From contig CALSFV010000053.1 of the NCBI GenBank assembly GCA_943737045.1, forward strand, positions 620,001 to 684,000: DNA of 64,000 nt. The letters are read 5' to 3'. The first letter of the stretch is position 1; every line of letters starts with the position of its first letter. Below, one piece after another: positions 9,927 to 24,659 of the stretch. The stretch comes from Parapristionchus giblindavisi. Lineage: Eukaryota; Nematoda; Chromadorea; Rhabditida; Diplogasteridae. The notes under the pieces are model-generated. The model saw nothing but the letters and a program-made list of their open reading frames with translations. It was not told the origin of the DNA and did not search any database. Position numbers and translations under genes: made by a program.

Positions 9927-10214
9927 CATGCTAATTTTACACTCCGCATTGGCAATACTCTCTAGTAAACAAAGAAAGTGAGAGAGTATTGCCAGAGCGG
10001 AGAGTTTCAAATTAGCTTGGGGCGTGGGTTTAATTTGGGTGAAAATGCGCAGAAACTGCTATAAAACGTGTGATGTATCTAGTTTATATGTGTTGTGTGT
10101 AACTTTGGCTTGAAATCATTATTTGAATCAGTTCAAGATATCAGAGCGAGTAAAGAAGATACACCGCTTGCTTTTGGCCATCGCGAGACATGCGATGGAT
10201 TGTGCTACCATGTG

Positions 10215-10252
<38 letters not shown>

Positions 10253-11027
10253 CTCTACACTCCCTCTCTTTACCTCTCCTTCCAGACCGCTCCTCTAGAC
10301 TGTATCTTCCTTCAGTCATCGCAAAATTTAACACTTCTTTCGGCTAATCATATATAATGTTGCACGATGAATTCAGTAAACATAATTTTAGGTAGCTCTG
10401 AACGTTGAAACGGTTAAAATTACTGAAAATCTTACGATATTTTCGCATTTTACGACAAAATTCAATATTCATTGTTATCAGAGAGTGATAAGAAAATGAA
10501 ATGTGAACTTACTGACCTGGTATCGGTTATTAGATATTAATAGAGTAAAGTATGGATGTACCTCTCTATACATACATACATTATTCTATTCTTGATTTAG
10601 AATAAAAATATATTGATATTACACATCATATCACATATCAGTGACTGCCCCAGTGTCACCTAGAACCCCAGTCACGAGCAAGCGCGAAAAGGAGAAAAAA
10701 GCCGCCATTCCCCGCTCAAATTAGCGCATTTCAATTGCCGATTTTGCCTACGCTGCGTAGCGGACGTTGCGACGCGTCGGACGCACGCTTCGGGAGCTCG
10801 AACGGACTATTTTGAAGCAAGTTATGGTGAATCAAGTGAGAACTGTCTTCCTTTGAAAACTTCCACCGAACTCAATCCGAAATCGTGTATATGCGACGGA
10901 AATCCATCTCCTCTCTTCCCTCAGTTATCAATGTGATTATGAACATATATAATTGATGGAATAAACAAATAAATAAATAAACTGTCACCATTTTCCCGTG
11001 CAATCTCGCTCATCTAAAGGAATACCC
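9927..11027 (+). repeat. Unit 10 (block A)
   Basis: (TC)16. Same marker set as unit 9. Confidence 0.97.
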
Positions 11028-11315
11028 CATGCTAATTTTACACTCCGCATTGGCAATACTCTCTAGTAAACAAAGAAAGTGAGAGAGTATTGCCAGAGCG
11101 GAGAGTTTCAAATTAGCTTGGGGCGTGGGTTTAATTTGGGTGAAAATGCGCAGAAACTGCTATAAAACGTGTGATGTATCTAGTTTATATGTGTTGTGTG
11201 TAACTTTGGCTTGAAATCATTATTTGAATCAGTTCAAGATATCAGAGCGAGTAAAGAAGATACACCGCTTGCTTTTGGCCATCGCGAGACATGCGATGGA
11301 TTGTGCTACCATGTG

Positions 11316-11353
<38 letters not shown>

Positions 11354-12128
11354 CTCTACACTCCCTCTCTTTACCTCTCCTTCCAGACCGCTCCTCTAGA
11401 CTGTATCTTCCTTCAGTCATCGCAAAATTTAACACTTCTTTCGGCTAATCATATATAATGTTGCACGATGAATTCAGTAAACATAATTTTAGGTAGCTCT
11501 GAACGTTGAAACGGTTAAAATTACTGAAAATCTTACGATATTTTCGCATTTTACGACAAAATTCAATATTCATTGTTATCAGAGAGTGATAAGAAAATGA
11601 AATGCGAACTTACTGACCTGGTATCGGTTATTAGATATTAATAGAGTAAAGTATGGATGTACCTCTCTCTACATACATACCTTATTCTTTTCTTGATTTA
11701 GAATAAAAATATATTGATATTACACATCATATCACATATCAGTGACTGCCCCAGTGTCACCTAGAACCCCAGTCACGAGCAAGCGCGAAAAGGAGAAAAA
11801 AGCCGCCATTCCCCGCTCAAATTAGCGCATTTCAATTGCCGATTTTGCCTACGCTGCGTAGCGGACGTTGCGACGCGTCGGACGCGCGCTTCGGCAGCTC
11901 GAACGGACTATTTTGAAGCAAGTTATGGTGAATCAAGTGAGAACTGTCTTCCTTTGAAAACTTCCACCGAACTCAATCCGAAATCGTGTATATGCGACGG
12001 AAATCCATCTCCTCTCTTCCCTCAGTTATCAATGTGATTATGAACATATATAATTGATGGAATAAACAAATAAATAAATAAACTGTCACCATTTTCCCGT
12101 GCAATCTCGCTCATTTAAAGGAATACCC
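11028..12128 (+). repeat. Unit 11 (block A)
   Basis: (TC)16. C-C-T haplotype, gcgaac variant, gcgcgc with ggcagc. Confidence 0.97.
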
Positions 12129-12416
12129 CATGCTAATTTTACACTCCGCATTGGCAATACTCTCTAGTAAACAAAGAAAGTGAGAGAGTATTGCCAGAGC
12201 GGAGAGTTTCAAATTAGCTTGGGGCGTGGGTTTAATTTGGGTGAAAATGCGCAGAAACTGCTATAAAACGTGTGATGTATCTAGTTTATATGTGTTGTGT
12301 GTAACTTTGGCTTGAAATCATTATTTGAATCAGTTCAAGATATCAGAGCGAGTAAAGAAGATACACCGCTTGCTTTTGGCCATCGCGAGACATGCGATGG
12401 ATTGTGCTACCATGTG

Positions 12417-12464
<48 letters not shown>

Positions 12465-13239
12465 CTCTACACTCCCTCTCTTTACCTCTCCTTCCAGACC
12501 GCTCCTCTAGACTGTATCTTCCTTCAGTCATCGCAAAATTTAACACTTCTTTCGGCTAATCATATATAATGTTGCACGATGAATTCAGTAAACATAATTT
12601 TAGGTAGCTCTGAACGTTGAAACGGTTAAAATTACTGAAAATCTTACGATATTTTCGCATTTTACGACAAAATTCAATATTCATTGTTATCAGAGAGTGA
12701 TAAGAAAATGAAATGCGAACTTACTGACCTGGTATCGGTTATTAGATATTAATAGAGTAAAGTATGGATGTACCTCTCTCTACATACATACCTTATTCTT
12801 TTCTTGATTTAGAATAAAAATATATTGATATTACACATCATATCACATATCAGTGACTGCCCCAGTGTCACCTAGAACCCCAGTCACGAGCAAGCGCGAA
12901 AAGGAGAAAAAAGCCGCCATTCCCCGCTCAAATTAGCGCATTTCAATTGCCGATTTTGCCTACGCTGCGTAGCGGACGTTGCGACGCGTCGGACGCGCGC
13001 TTCGGCAGCTCGAACGGACTATTTTGAAGCAAGTTATGGTGAATCAAGTGAGAACTGTCTTCCTTTGAAAACTTCCACCGAACTCAATCCGAAATCGTGT
13101 ATATGCGACGGAAATCCATCTCCTCTCTTCCCTCAGTTATCAATGTGATTATGAACATATATAATTGATGGAATAAACAAATAAATAAATAAACTGTCAC
13201 CATTTTCCCGTGCAATCTCGCTCATTTAAAGGAATACCC
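12129..13239 (+). repeat. Unit 12 (block A)
   Basis: (TC)21. Same markers as unit 11; the 10-base length difference is five TC repeats. Confidence 0.97.
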
Positions 13240-13527
13240 CATGCTAATTTTACACTCCGCATTGGCAATACTCTCTAGTAAACAAAGAAAGTGAGAGAGT
13301 ATTGCCAGAGCGGAGAGTTTCAAATTAGCTTGGGGCGTGGGTTTAATTTGGGTGAAAATGCGCAGAAACTGCTATAAAACGTGTGATGTATCTAGTTTAT
13401 ATGTGTTGTGTGTAACTTTGGCTTGAAATCATTATTTGAATCAGTTCAAGATATCAGAGCGAGTAAAGAAGATACACCGCTTGCTTTTGGCCATCGCGAG
13501 ACATGCGATGGATTGTGCTACCATGTG

Positions 13528-13571
<44 letters not shown>

Positions 13572-14346
13572 CTCTACACTCCCTCTCTTTACCTCTCCTT
13601 CCAGACCGCTCCTCTAGACTGTATCTTCCTTCAGTCATCGCAAAATTTAACACTTCTTTCGGCTAATCATATATAATGTTGCACGATGAATTCAGTAAAC
13701 ATAATTTTAGGTAGCTCTGAACGTTGAAACGGTTAAAATTACTGAAAATCTTACGATATTTTCGCATTTTACGACAAAATTCAATATTCATTGTTATCAG
13801 AGAGTGATAAGAAAATGAAATGTGAACTTACTGACCTGGTATCGGTTATTAGATATTAATAGAGTAAAGTATGGATGTACCTCTCTATACATACATACAT
13901 TATTCTATTCTTGATTTAGAATAAAAATATATTGATATTACACATCATATCACATATCAGTGACTGCCCCAGTGTCACCTAGAACCCCAGTCACGAGCAA
14001 GCGCGAAAAGGAGAAAAAAGCCGCCATTCCCCGCTCAAATTAGCGCATTTCAATTGCCGATTTTGCCTACGCTGCGTAGCGGACGTTGCGACGCGTCGGA
14101 CGCACGCTTCGGGAGCTCGAACGGACTATTTTGAAGCAAGTTATGGTGAATCAAGTGAGAACTGTCTTCCTTTGAAAACTTCCACCGAACTCAATCCGAA
14201 ATCGTGTATATGCGACGGAAATCCATCTCCTCTCTTCCCTCAGTTATCAATGTGATTATGAACATATATAATTGATGGAATAAACAAATAAATAAATAAA
14301 CTGTCACCATTTTCCCGTGCAATCTCGCTCATCTAAAGGAATACTC
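13240..14346 (+). repeat. Unit 13 (block A)
   Basis: (TC)19. A-A-A haplotype; gcacgc with gggagc; the unit ends atactc instead of ataccc. Confidence 0.97.
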
Positions 14347-14634
14347 CATGCTAATTTTACACTCCGCATTGGCAATACTCTCTAGTAAACAAAGAAAGTG
14401 AGAGAGTATTGCCAGAGCGGAGAGTTTCAAATTAGCTTGGGGCGTGGGTTTAATTTGGGTGAAAATGCGCAGAAACTGCTATAAAACGTGTGATGTATCT
14501 AGTTTATATGTGTTGTGTGTAACTTTGGCTTGAAATCATTATTTGAATCAGTTCAAGATATCAGAGCGAGTAAAGAAGATACACCGCTTGCTTTTGGCCA
14601 TCGCGAGACATGCGATGGATTGTGCTACCATGTG

Positions 14635-14678
<44 letters not shown>

Positions 14679-15453
14679 CTCTACACTCCCTCTCTTTACC
14701 TCTCCTTCCAGACCGCTCCTCTAGACTGTATCTTCCTTCAGTCATCGCAAAATTTAACACTTCTTTCGGCTAATCATATATAATGTTGCACGATGAATTC
14801 AGTAAACATAATTTTAGGTAGCTCTGAACGTTGAAACGGTTAAAATTACTGAAAATCTTACGATATTTTCGCATTTTACGACAAAATTCAATATTCATTG
14901 TTATCAGAGAGTGATAAGAAAATGAAATGTGAACTTACTGACCTGGTATCGGTTATTAGATATTAATAGAGTAAAGTATGGATGTACCTCTCTATACATA
15001 CATACATTATTCTATTCTTGATTTAGAATAAAAATATATTGATATTACACATCATATCACATATCAGTGACTGCCCCAGTGTCACCTAGAACCCCAGTCA
15101 CGAGCAAGCGCGAAAAGGAGAAAAAAGCCGCCATTCCCCGCTCAAATTAGCGCATTTCAATTGCCGATTTTGCTTACGCTGCGTAGCGGACGTTGCGACG
15201 CGTCGGACGCGCGCTTCGGGAGCTCGAACGGACTATTTTGAAGCAAGTTATGGTGAATCAAGTGAGAACTGTCTTCCTTTGAAAACTTCCACCGAACTCA
15301 ATCCGAAATCGTGTATATGCGACGGAAATCCATCTCCTCTCTTCCCTCAGTTATCAATGTGATTATGAACATATATAATTGATGGAATAAACAAATAAAT
15401 AAATAAACTGTCACCATTTTCCCGTGCAATCTCGCTCATCTAAAGGAATACCC
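14347..15453 (+). repeat. Unit 14 (block A)
   Basis: (TC)19. A-A-A haplotype; unique tttgcttacg in the CpG block; gcgcgc with gggagc. Confidence 0.97.
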
Positions 15454-15741
15454 CATGCTAATTTTACACTCCGCATTGGCAATACTCTCTAGTAAACAAA
15501 GAAAGTGAGAGAGTATTGCCAGAGCGGAGAGTTTCAAATTAGCTTGGGGCGTGGGTTTAATTTGGGTGAAAATGCGCAGAAACTGCTATAAAACGTGTGA
15601 TGTATCTAGTTTATATGTGTTGTGTGTAACTTTGGCTTGAAATCATTATTTGAATCAGTTCAAGATATCAGAGCGAGTAAAGAAGATACACCGCTTGCTT
15701 TTGGCCATCGCGAGACATGCGATGGATTGTGCTACCATGTG

Positions 15742-15793
<52 letters not shown>

Positions 15794-16572
15794 ATCACTC
15801 TACACTCCCTCTCTTTACCTCTCCTTCCAGACCGCTCCTCTAGACTGTATCTTCCTTCAGTCATCGCAAAATTTAACACTTCTTTCGGCTAATCATATAT
15901 AATGTTGCACGATGAATTCAGTAAACATAATTTTAGGTAGCTCTGAACGTTGAAACGGTTAAAATTACTGAAAATCTTACCATATTTTCGCATTTTACGA
16001 CAAAATTCAATATTCATTGTTATCAGAGAGTGATAAGAAAATGAAATGTGAACTTACTGACCTGGTATCGGTTATTAGATATTAATAGAGTAAAGTATGG
16101 ATGTACCTCTCTATACATACATACATTATTCTATTCTTGATTTAGAATAAAAATATATTGATATTACACATCATATCACATATCAGTGACTGCCCCAGTG
16201 TCACCTAGAACCCCAGTCACGAGCAAGCGCGAAAAGGAGAAAAAAGCCGCCATTCCCCGCTCAAATTAGCGCATTTCAATTGCCGATTTTGCCTACGCTG
16301 CGTAGCGGACGTTGCGACGCGTCGGACGCGCGCTTCGGCAGCTCGAACGGACTATTTTGAAGCAAGTTATGGTGAATCAAGTGAGAACTGTCTTCCTTTG
16401 AAAACTTCCACCGAACTCAATCCGAAATCGTGTATATGCGACGGAAATCCATCTCCTCTCTTCCCTCAGTTATCAATGTGATTATGAACATATATAATTG
16501 ATGGAATAAACAAATAAATAAATAAACTGTCACCATTTTCCCGTGCAATCTCGCTCATCTAAAGGAATACCC
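15454..16572 (+). repeat. Unit 15 (block A)
   Basis: Long TC run (15744-15793) interrupted by one A, foreshadowing units 19-23. Unique cttaccata near 15980. A-A-A haplotype. Confidence 0.97.
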
Positions 16573-16860
16573 CATGCTAATTTTACACTCCGCATTGGCA
16601 ATACTCTCTAGTAAACAAAGAAAGTGAGAGAGTATTGCCAGAGCGGAGAGTTTCAAATTAGCTTGGGGCGTGGGTTTAATTTGGGTGAAAATGCGCAGAA
16701 ACTGCTATAAAACGTGTGATGTATCTAGTTTATATGTGTTGTGTGTAACTTTGGCTTGAAATCATTATTTGAATCAGTTCAAGATATCAGAGCGAGTAAA
16801 GAAGATACACCGCTTGCTTTTGGCCATCGCGAGACATGCGATGGATTGTGCTACCATGTG

Positions 16861-16914
<54 letters not shown>

Positions 16915-17689
16915 CTCTACACCCCCTCTCTTTACCTCTCCTTCCAGACCGCTCCTCTAGACTGTATCTTCCTTCAGTCATCGCAAAATTTAACACTTCT
17001 TTCGGCTAATCATATATAATGTTGCACGATGAATTCAGTAAACATAATTTTAGGTAGCTCTGAACGTTGAAACGGTTAAAATTACTGAAAATCTTACGAT
17101 ATTTTCGCATTTTACGACAAAATTCAATATTCATTGTTATCAGAGAGTGATAAGAAAATGAAATGTGAACTTACTGACCTGGTATCGGTTATTAGATATT
17201 AATAGAGTAAAGTATGGATGTACCTCTCTCTACATACATACATTATTCTATTCTTGATTTAGAATAAAAATATATTGATATTACACATCATATCACATAT
17301 CAGTGACTGCCCCAGTGTCACCTAGAACCCCAGTCACGAGCAAGCGCGAAAAGGAGAAAAAAGCCGCCATTCCCCGCTCAAATTAGCGCATTTCAATTGC
17401 CGATTTTGCCTACGCTGCGTAGCGGACGTTGCGACGCGTCGGACGCGCGCTTCGGCAGCTCGAACGGACTATTTTGAAGCAAGTTATGGTGAATCAAGTG
17501 AGAACTGTCTTCCTTTGAAAACTTCCACCGAACTCAATCCGAAATCGTGTATATGCGACGGAAATCCATCTCCTCTCTTCCCTCAGTTATCAATGTGATT
17601 ATGAACATATATAATTGATGGAATAAACAAATAAATAAATAAACTGTCACCATTTTCCCGTGCAATCTCGCTCATTTAAAGGAATACCC
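16573..17689 (+). repeat. Unit 16 (block A)
   Basis: (TC)24, the longest pure run. C-A-A haplotype; caccccctc after the run, shared with units 17 and 18. Confidence 0.97.
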
Positions 17690-17977
17690 CATGCTAATTT
17701 TACACTCCGCATTGGCAATACTCTCTAGTAAACAAAGAAAGTGAGAGAGTATTGCCAGAGCGGAGAGTTTCAAATTAGCTTGGGGCGTGGGTTTAATTTG
17801 GGTGAAAATGCGCAGAAACTGCTATAAAACGTGTGATGTATCTAGTTTATATGTGTTGTGTGTAACTTTGGCTTGAAATCATTATTTGAATCAGTTCAAG
17901 ATATCAGAGCGAGTAAAGAAGATACAGCGCTTGCTTTTGGCCATCGCGAGACATGCGATGGATTGTGCTACCATGTG

Positions 17978-18031
<54 letters not shown>

Positions 18032-18806
18032 CTCTACACCCCCTCTCTTTACCTCTCCTTCCAGACCGCTCCTCTAGACTGTATCTTCCTTCAGTCATCG
18101 CAAAATTTAACACTTCTTTCGGCTAATCATATATAATGTTGCACGATGAATTCAGTAAACATAATTTTAGGTAGCTCTGAACGTTGAAACGGTTAAAATT
18201 ACTGAAAATCTTACGATATTTTCGCATTTTACGACAAAATTCAATATTCATTGTTATCAGAGAGTGATAAGAAAATGAAATGTGAACTTACTGACCTGGT
18301 ATCGGTTATTAGATATTAATAGAGTAAAGTATGGATGTACCTCTCTCTACATACATACATTATTCTATTCTTGATTTAGAATAAAAATATATTGATATTA
18401 CACATCATATCACATATCAGTGACTGCCCCAGTGTCACCTAGAACCCCAGTCACGAGCAAGCGCGAAAAGGAGAAAAAAGCCGCCATTCCCCGCTCAAAT
18501 TAGCGCATTTCAATTGCCGATTTTGCCTACGCTGCGTAGCGGACGTTGCGACGCGTCGGACGCGCGCTTCGGCAGCTCGAACGGACTATTTTGAAGCAAG
18601 TTATGGTGAATCAAGTGAGAACTGTCTTCCTTTGAAAACTTCCACCGAACTCAATCCGAAATCGTGTATATGCGACGGAAATCCATCTCCTCTCTTCCCT
18701 CAGTTATCAATGTGATTATGAACATATATAATTGATGGAATAAACAAATAAATAAATAAACTGTCACCATTTTCCCGTGCAATCTCGCTCATTTAAAGGA
18801 ATACCC
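17690..18806 (+). repeat. Unit 17 (block A)
   Basis: (TC)24. As unit 16, with a unique acagcgc in place of acaccgc. Confidence 0.97.
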
Positions 18807-19094
18807 CATGCTAATTTTACACTCCGCATTGGCAATACTCTCTAGTAAACAAAGAAAGTGAGAGAGTATTGCCAGAGCGGAGAGTTTCAAATTAGCTTGG
18901 GGCGTGGGTTTAATTTGGGTGAAAATGCGCAGAAACTGCTATAAAACGTGTGATGTATCTAGTTTATATGTGTTGTGTGTAACTTTGGCTTGAAATCATT
19001 ATTTGAATCAGTTCAAGATATCAGAGCGAGTAAAGAAGATACACCGCTTGCTTTTGGCCATCGCGAGACATGCGATGGATTGTGCTACCATGTG

Positions 19095-19138
<44 letters not shown>

Positions 19139-19913
19139 CTCTACACCCCCTCTCTTTACCTCTCCTTCCAGACCGCTCCTCTAGACTGTATCTTCCTTCA
19201 GTCATCGCAAAATTTAACACTTCTTTCGGCTAATCATATATAATGTTGCACGATGAATTCAGTAAACATAATTTTAGGTAGCTCTGAACGTTGAAACGGT
19301 TAAAATTACTGAAAATCTTACGATATTTTCGCATTTTACGACAAAATTCAATATTCATTGTTATCAGAGAGTGATAAGAAAATGAAATGTGAACTTACTG
19401 ACCTGGTATCGGTTATTAGATATTAATAGAGTAAAGTATGGATGTACCTCTCTCTACATACATACATTATTCTATTCTTGATTTAGAATAAAAATATATT
19501 GATATTACACATCATATCACATATCAGTGACTGCCCCAGTGTCACCTAGAACCCCAGTCACGAGCAAGCGCGAAAAGGAGAAAAAAGCCGCCATTCCCCG
19601 CTCAAATTAGCGCATTTCAATTGCCGATTTTGCCTACGCTGCGTAGCGGACGTTGCGACGCGTCGGACGCGCGCTTCGGCAGCTCGAACGGACTATTTTG
19701 AAGCAAGTTATGGTGAATCAAGTGAGAACTGTCTTCCTTTGAAAACTTCCACCGAACTCAATCCGAAATCGTGTATATGCGACGGAAATCCATCTCCTCT
19801 CTTCCCTCAGTTATCAATGTGATTATGAACATATATAATTGATGGAATAAACAAATAAATAAATAAACTGTCACCATTTTCCCGTGCAATCTCGCTCATT
19901 TAAAGGAATACCC
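18807..19913 (+). repeat. Unit 18 (block A)
   Basis: (TC)19. Same markers as units 16 and 17 with five fewer TC repeats. Confidence 0.97.
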
Positions 19914-20202
19914 CATGCTAATTTTACACTCCGCATTGGCAATACTCTCTAGTAAACAAAGAAAGTGAGAGAGTATTGCCAGAGCGGAGAGTTTCAAATT
20001 AGCTTGGGGCGTGGGTTTAATTTGGGTGAAAATGCGCAGAAACTGCTATAAAACGTGTGATGTATCTAGTTTATATGTGTTGTGTGTAACTTTGGCTTGA
20101 AATCATTATTTGAATCAGTTCAAGATATCAGAGCGAGTAAAGAAGATACACCGCTTGCTTTTGGCCATCGCGAGACATGCGATGGATTGTGCTACCATGT
20201 GC

Positions 20203-20239
<37 letters not shown>

Positions 20240-21018
20240 ATCACTCTACACTCCCTCTCTTTACCTCTCCTTCCAGACCGCTCCTCTAGACTGTATCTTC
20301 CTTCAGTCATCGCAAAATTTAACACTTCTTTCGGCTAATCATATATAATGTTGCACGATGAATTCAGTAAACATAATTTTAGGTAGCTCTGAACGTTGAA
20401 ACGGTTAAAATTACTGAAAATCTTACGATATTTTCGCATTTTACGACAAAATTCAATATTCATTGTTATCAGAGAGTGATAAGAAAATGAAATGTGAACT
20501 TACTGACCTGGTATCGGTTATTAGATATTAATAGAGTAAAGTATGGATGTACCTCTCTCTACATACATACCTTATTCTTTTCTTGATTTAGAATAAAAAT
20601 ATATTGATATTACACATCATATCACATATCAGTGACTGCCCCAGTGTCACCTAGAACCCCAGTCACGAGCAAGCGCGAAAAGGAGAAAAAAGCCGCCATT
20701 CCCCGCTCAAATTAGCGCATTTCAATTGCCGATTTTGCCTACGCTGCGTAGCGGACGTTGCGACGCGTCGGACGCGCGCTTCGGCAGCTCGAACGGACTA
20801 TTTTGAAGCAAGTTATGGTGAATCAAGTGAGAACTGTCTTCCTTTGAAAACTTCCACCGAACTCAATCCGAAATCGTGTATATGCGACGGAAATCCATCT
20901 CCTCTCTTCCCTCAGTTATCAATGTGATTATGAACATATATAATTGATGGAATAAACAAATAAATAAATAAACTGTCACCATTTTCCCGTGCAATCTCGC
21001 TCATCTAAAGGAATACCC
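19914..21018 (+). repeat. Unit 19 (block A)
   Basis: TC run split by an A into 11 and 6 repeats. C-C-T haplotype; gcgcgc with ggcagc. Confidence 0.97.
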
Positions 21019-21307
21019 CATGCTAATTTTACACTCCGCATTGGCAATACTCTCTAGTAAACAAAGAAAGTGAGAGAGTATTGCCAGAGCGGAGAGTTTC
21101 AAATTAGCTTGGGGCGTGGGTTTAATTTGGGTGAAAATGCGCAGAAACTGCTATAAAACGTGTGATGTATCTAGTTTATATGTGTTGTGTGTAACTTTGG
21201 CTTGAAATCATTATTTGAATCAGTTCAAGATATCAGAGCGAGTAAAGAAGATACACCGCTTGCTTTTGGCCATCGCGAGACATGCGATGGATTGTGCTAC
21301 CATGTGC

Positions 21308-21344
<37 letters not shown>

Positions 21345-22123
21345 ATCACTCTACACTCCCTCTCTTTACCTCTCCTTCCAGACCGCTCCTCTAGACTGTA
21401 TCTTCCTTCAGTCATCGCAAAATTTAACACTTCTTTCGGCTAATCATATATAATGTTGCACGATGAATTCAGTAAACATAATTTTAGGTAGCTCTGAACG
21501 TTGAAACGGTTAAAATTACTGAAAATCTTACGATATTTTCGCATTTTACGACAAAATTCAATATTCATTGTTATCAGAGAGTGATAAGAAAATGAAATGT
21601 GAACTTACTGACCTGGTATCGGTTATTAGATATTAATAGAGTAAAGTATGGATGTACCTCTCTCTACATACATACCTTATTCTTTTCTTGATTTAGAATA
21701 AAAATATATTGATATTACACATCATATCACATATCAGTGACTGCCCCAGTGTCACCTAGAACCCCAGTCACGAGCAAGCGCGAAAAGGAGAAAAAAGCCG
21801 CCATTCCCCGCTCAAATTAGCGCATTTCAATTGCCGATTTTGCCTACGCTGCGTAGCGGACGTTGCGACGCGTCGGACGCGCGCTTCGGCAGCTCGAACG
21901 GACTATTTTGAAGCAAGTTATGGTGAATCAAGTGAGAACTGTCTTCCTTTGAAAACTTCCACCGAACTCAATCCGAAATCGTGTATATGCGACGGAAATC
22001 CATCTCCTCTCTTCCCTCAGTTATCAATGTGATTATGAACATATATAATTGATGGAATAAACAAATAAATAAATAAACTGTCACCATTTTCCCGTGCAAT
22101 CTCGCTCATCTAAAGGAATACCC
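21019..22123 (+). repeat. Unit 20 (block A)
   Basis: Same interrupted TC run, length and markers as unit 19. Confidence 0.97.
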
Positions 22124-22412
22124 CATGCTAATTTTACACTCCGCATTGGCAATACTCTCTAGTAAACAAAGAAAGTGAGAGAGTATTGCCAGAGCGGAGA
22201 GTTTCAAATTAGCTTGGGGCGTGGGTTTAATTTGGGTGAAAATGCGCAGAAACTGCTATAAAACGTGTGATGTATCTAGTTTATATGTGTTGTGTGTAAC
22301 TTTGGCTTGAAATCATTATTTGAATCAGTTCAAGATATCAGAGCGAGTAAAGAAGATACACCGCTTGCTTTTGGCCATCGCGAGACATGCGATGGATTGT
22401 GCTACCATGTGC

Positions 22413-22449
<37 letters not shown>

Positions 22450-23228
22450 ATCACTCTACACTCCCTCTCTTTACCTCTCCTTCCAGACCGCTCCTCTAGA
22501 CTGTATCTTCCTTCAGTCATCGCAAAATTTAACACTTCTTTCGGCTAATCATATATAATGTTGCACGATGAATTCAGTAAACATAATTTTAGGTAGCTCT
22601 GAACGTTGAAACGGTTAAAATTACTGAAAATCTTACGATATTTTCGCATTTTACGACAAAATTCAATATTCATTGTTATCAGAGAGTGATAAGAAAATGA
22701 AATGTGAACTTACTGACCTGGTATCGGTTATTAGATATTAATAGAGTAAAGTATGGATGTACCTCTCTATACATACATACATTATTCTATTCTTGATTTA
22801 GAATAAAAATATATTGATATTACACATCATATCACATATCAGTGACTGCCCCAGTGTCACCTAGAACCCCAGTCACGAGCAAGCGCGAAAAGGAGAAAAA
22901 AGCCGCCATTCCCCGCTCAAATTAGCGCATTTCAATTGCCGATTTTGCCTACGCTGCGTAGCGGACGTTGCGACGCGTCGGACGCGCGCTTCGGCAGCTC
23001 GAACGGACTATTTTGAAGCAAGTTATGGTGAATCAAGTGAGAACTGTCTTCCTTTGAAAACTTCCACCGAACTCAATCCGAAATCGTGTATATGCGACGG
23101 AAATCCATCTCCTCTCTTCCCTCAGTTATCAATGTGATTATGAACATATATAATTGATGGAATAAACAAATAAATAAATAAACTGTCACCATTTTCCCGT
23201 GCAATCTCGCTCATCTAAAGGAATACCC
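22124..23228 (+). repeat. Unit 21 (block A)
   Basis: Same interrupted TC run as unit 19 but with the A-A-A spacer haplotype, so the two halves of the unit have different affinities. Confidence 0.97.
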
Positions 23229-23517
23229 CATGCTAATTTTACACTCCGCATTGGCAATACTCTCTAGTAAACAAAGAAAGTGAGAGAGTATTGCCAGAGC
23301 GGAGAGTTTCAAATTAGCTTGGGGCGTGGGTTTAATTTGGGTGAAAATGCGCAGAAACTGCTATAAAACGTGTGATGTATCTAGTTTATATGTGTTGTGT
23401 GTAACTTTGGCTTGAAATCATTATTTGAATCAGTTCAAGATATCAGAGCGAGTAAAGAAGATACACCGCTTGCTTTTGGCCATCGCGAGACATGCGATGG
23501 ATTGTGCTACCATGTGC

Positions 23518-23554
<37 letters not shown>

Positions 23555-24333
23555 ATCACTCTACACTCCCTCTCTTTACCTCTCCTTCCAGACCGCTCCT
23601 CTAGACTGTATCTTCCTTCAGTCATCGCAAAATTTAACACTTCTTTCGGCTAATCATATATAATGTTGCACGATGAATTCAGTAAACATAATTTTAGGTA
23701 GCTCTGAACGTTGAAACGGTTAAAATTACTGAAAATCTTACGATATTTTCGCATTTTACGACAAAATTCAATATTCATTGTTATCAGAGAGTGATAAGAA
23801 AATGAAATGTGAACTTACTGACCTGGTATCGGTTATTAGATATTAATAGAGTAAAGTATGGATGTACCTCTCTATACATACATACATTATTCTATTCTTG
23901 ATTTAGAATAAAAATATATTGATATTACACATCATATCACATATCAGTGACTGCCCCAGTGTCACCTAGAACCCCAGTCACGAGCAAGCGCGAAAAGGAG
24001 AAAAAAGCCGCCATTCCCCGCTCAAATTAGCGCATTTCAATTGCCGATTTTGCCTACGCTGCGTAGCGGACGTTGCGACGCGTCGGACGCGCGCTTCGGC
24101 AGCTCGAACGGACTATTTTGAAGCAAGTTATGGTGAATCAAGTGAGAACTGTCTTCCTTTGAAAACTTCCACCGAACTCAATCCGAAATCGTGTATATGC
24201 GACGGAAATCCATCTCCTCTCTTCCCTCAGTTATCAATGTGATTATGAACATATATAATTGATGGAATAAACAAATAAATAAATAAACTGTCACCATTTT
24301 CCCGTGCAATCTCGCTCATCTAAAGGAATACCC
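23229..24333 (+). repeat. Unit 22 (block A)
   Basis: Same as unit 21 at the markers compared. Confidence 0.97.
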
Positions 24334-24622
24334 CATGCTAATTTTACACTCCGCATTGGCAATACTCTCTAGTAAACAAAGAAAGTGAGAGAGTATTGCC
24401 AGAGCGGAGAGTTTCAAATTAGCTTGGGGCGTGGGTTTAATTTGGGTGAAAATGCGCAGAAACTGCTATAAAACGTGTGATGTATCTAGTTTATATGTGT
24501 TGTGTGTAACTTTGGCTTGAAATCATTATTTGAATCAGTTCAAGATATCAGAGCGAGTAAAGAAGATACACCGCTTGCTTTTGGCCATCGCGAGACATGC
24601 GATGGATTGTGCTACCATGTGC

Positions 24623-24659
<37 letters not shown>

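Noticed and set aside
6624..13239. Higher-order repeat of two units in block A
   Set aside because: Spacer haplotypes alternate in pairs (7-8, 9-10, 11-12), but other markers do not follow the same period and the pattern stops at units 13-18.
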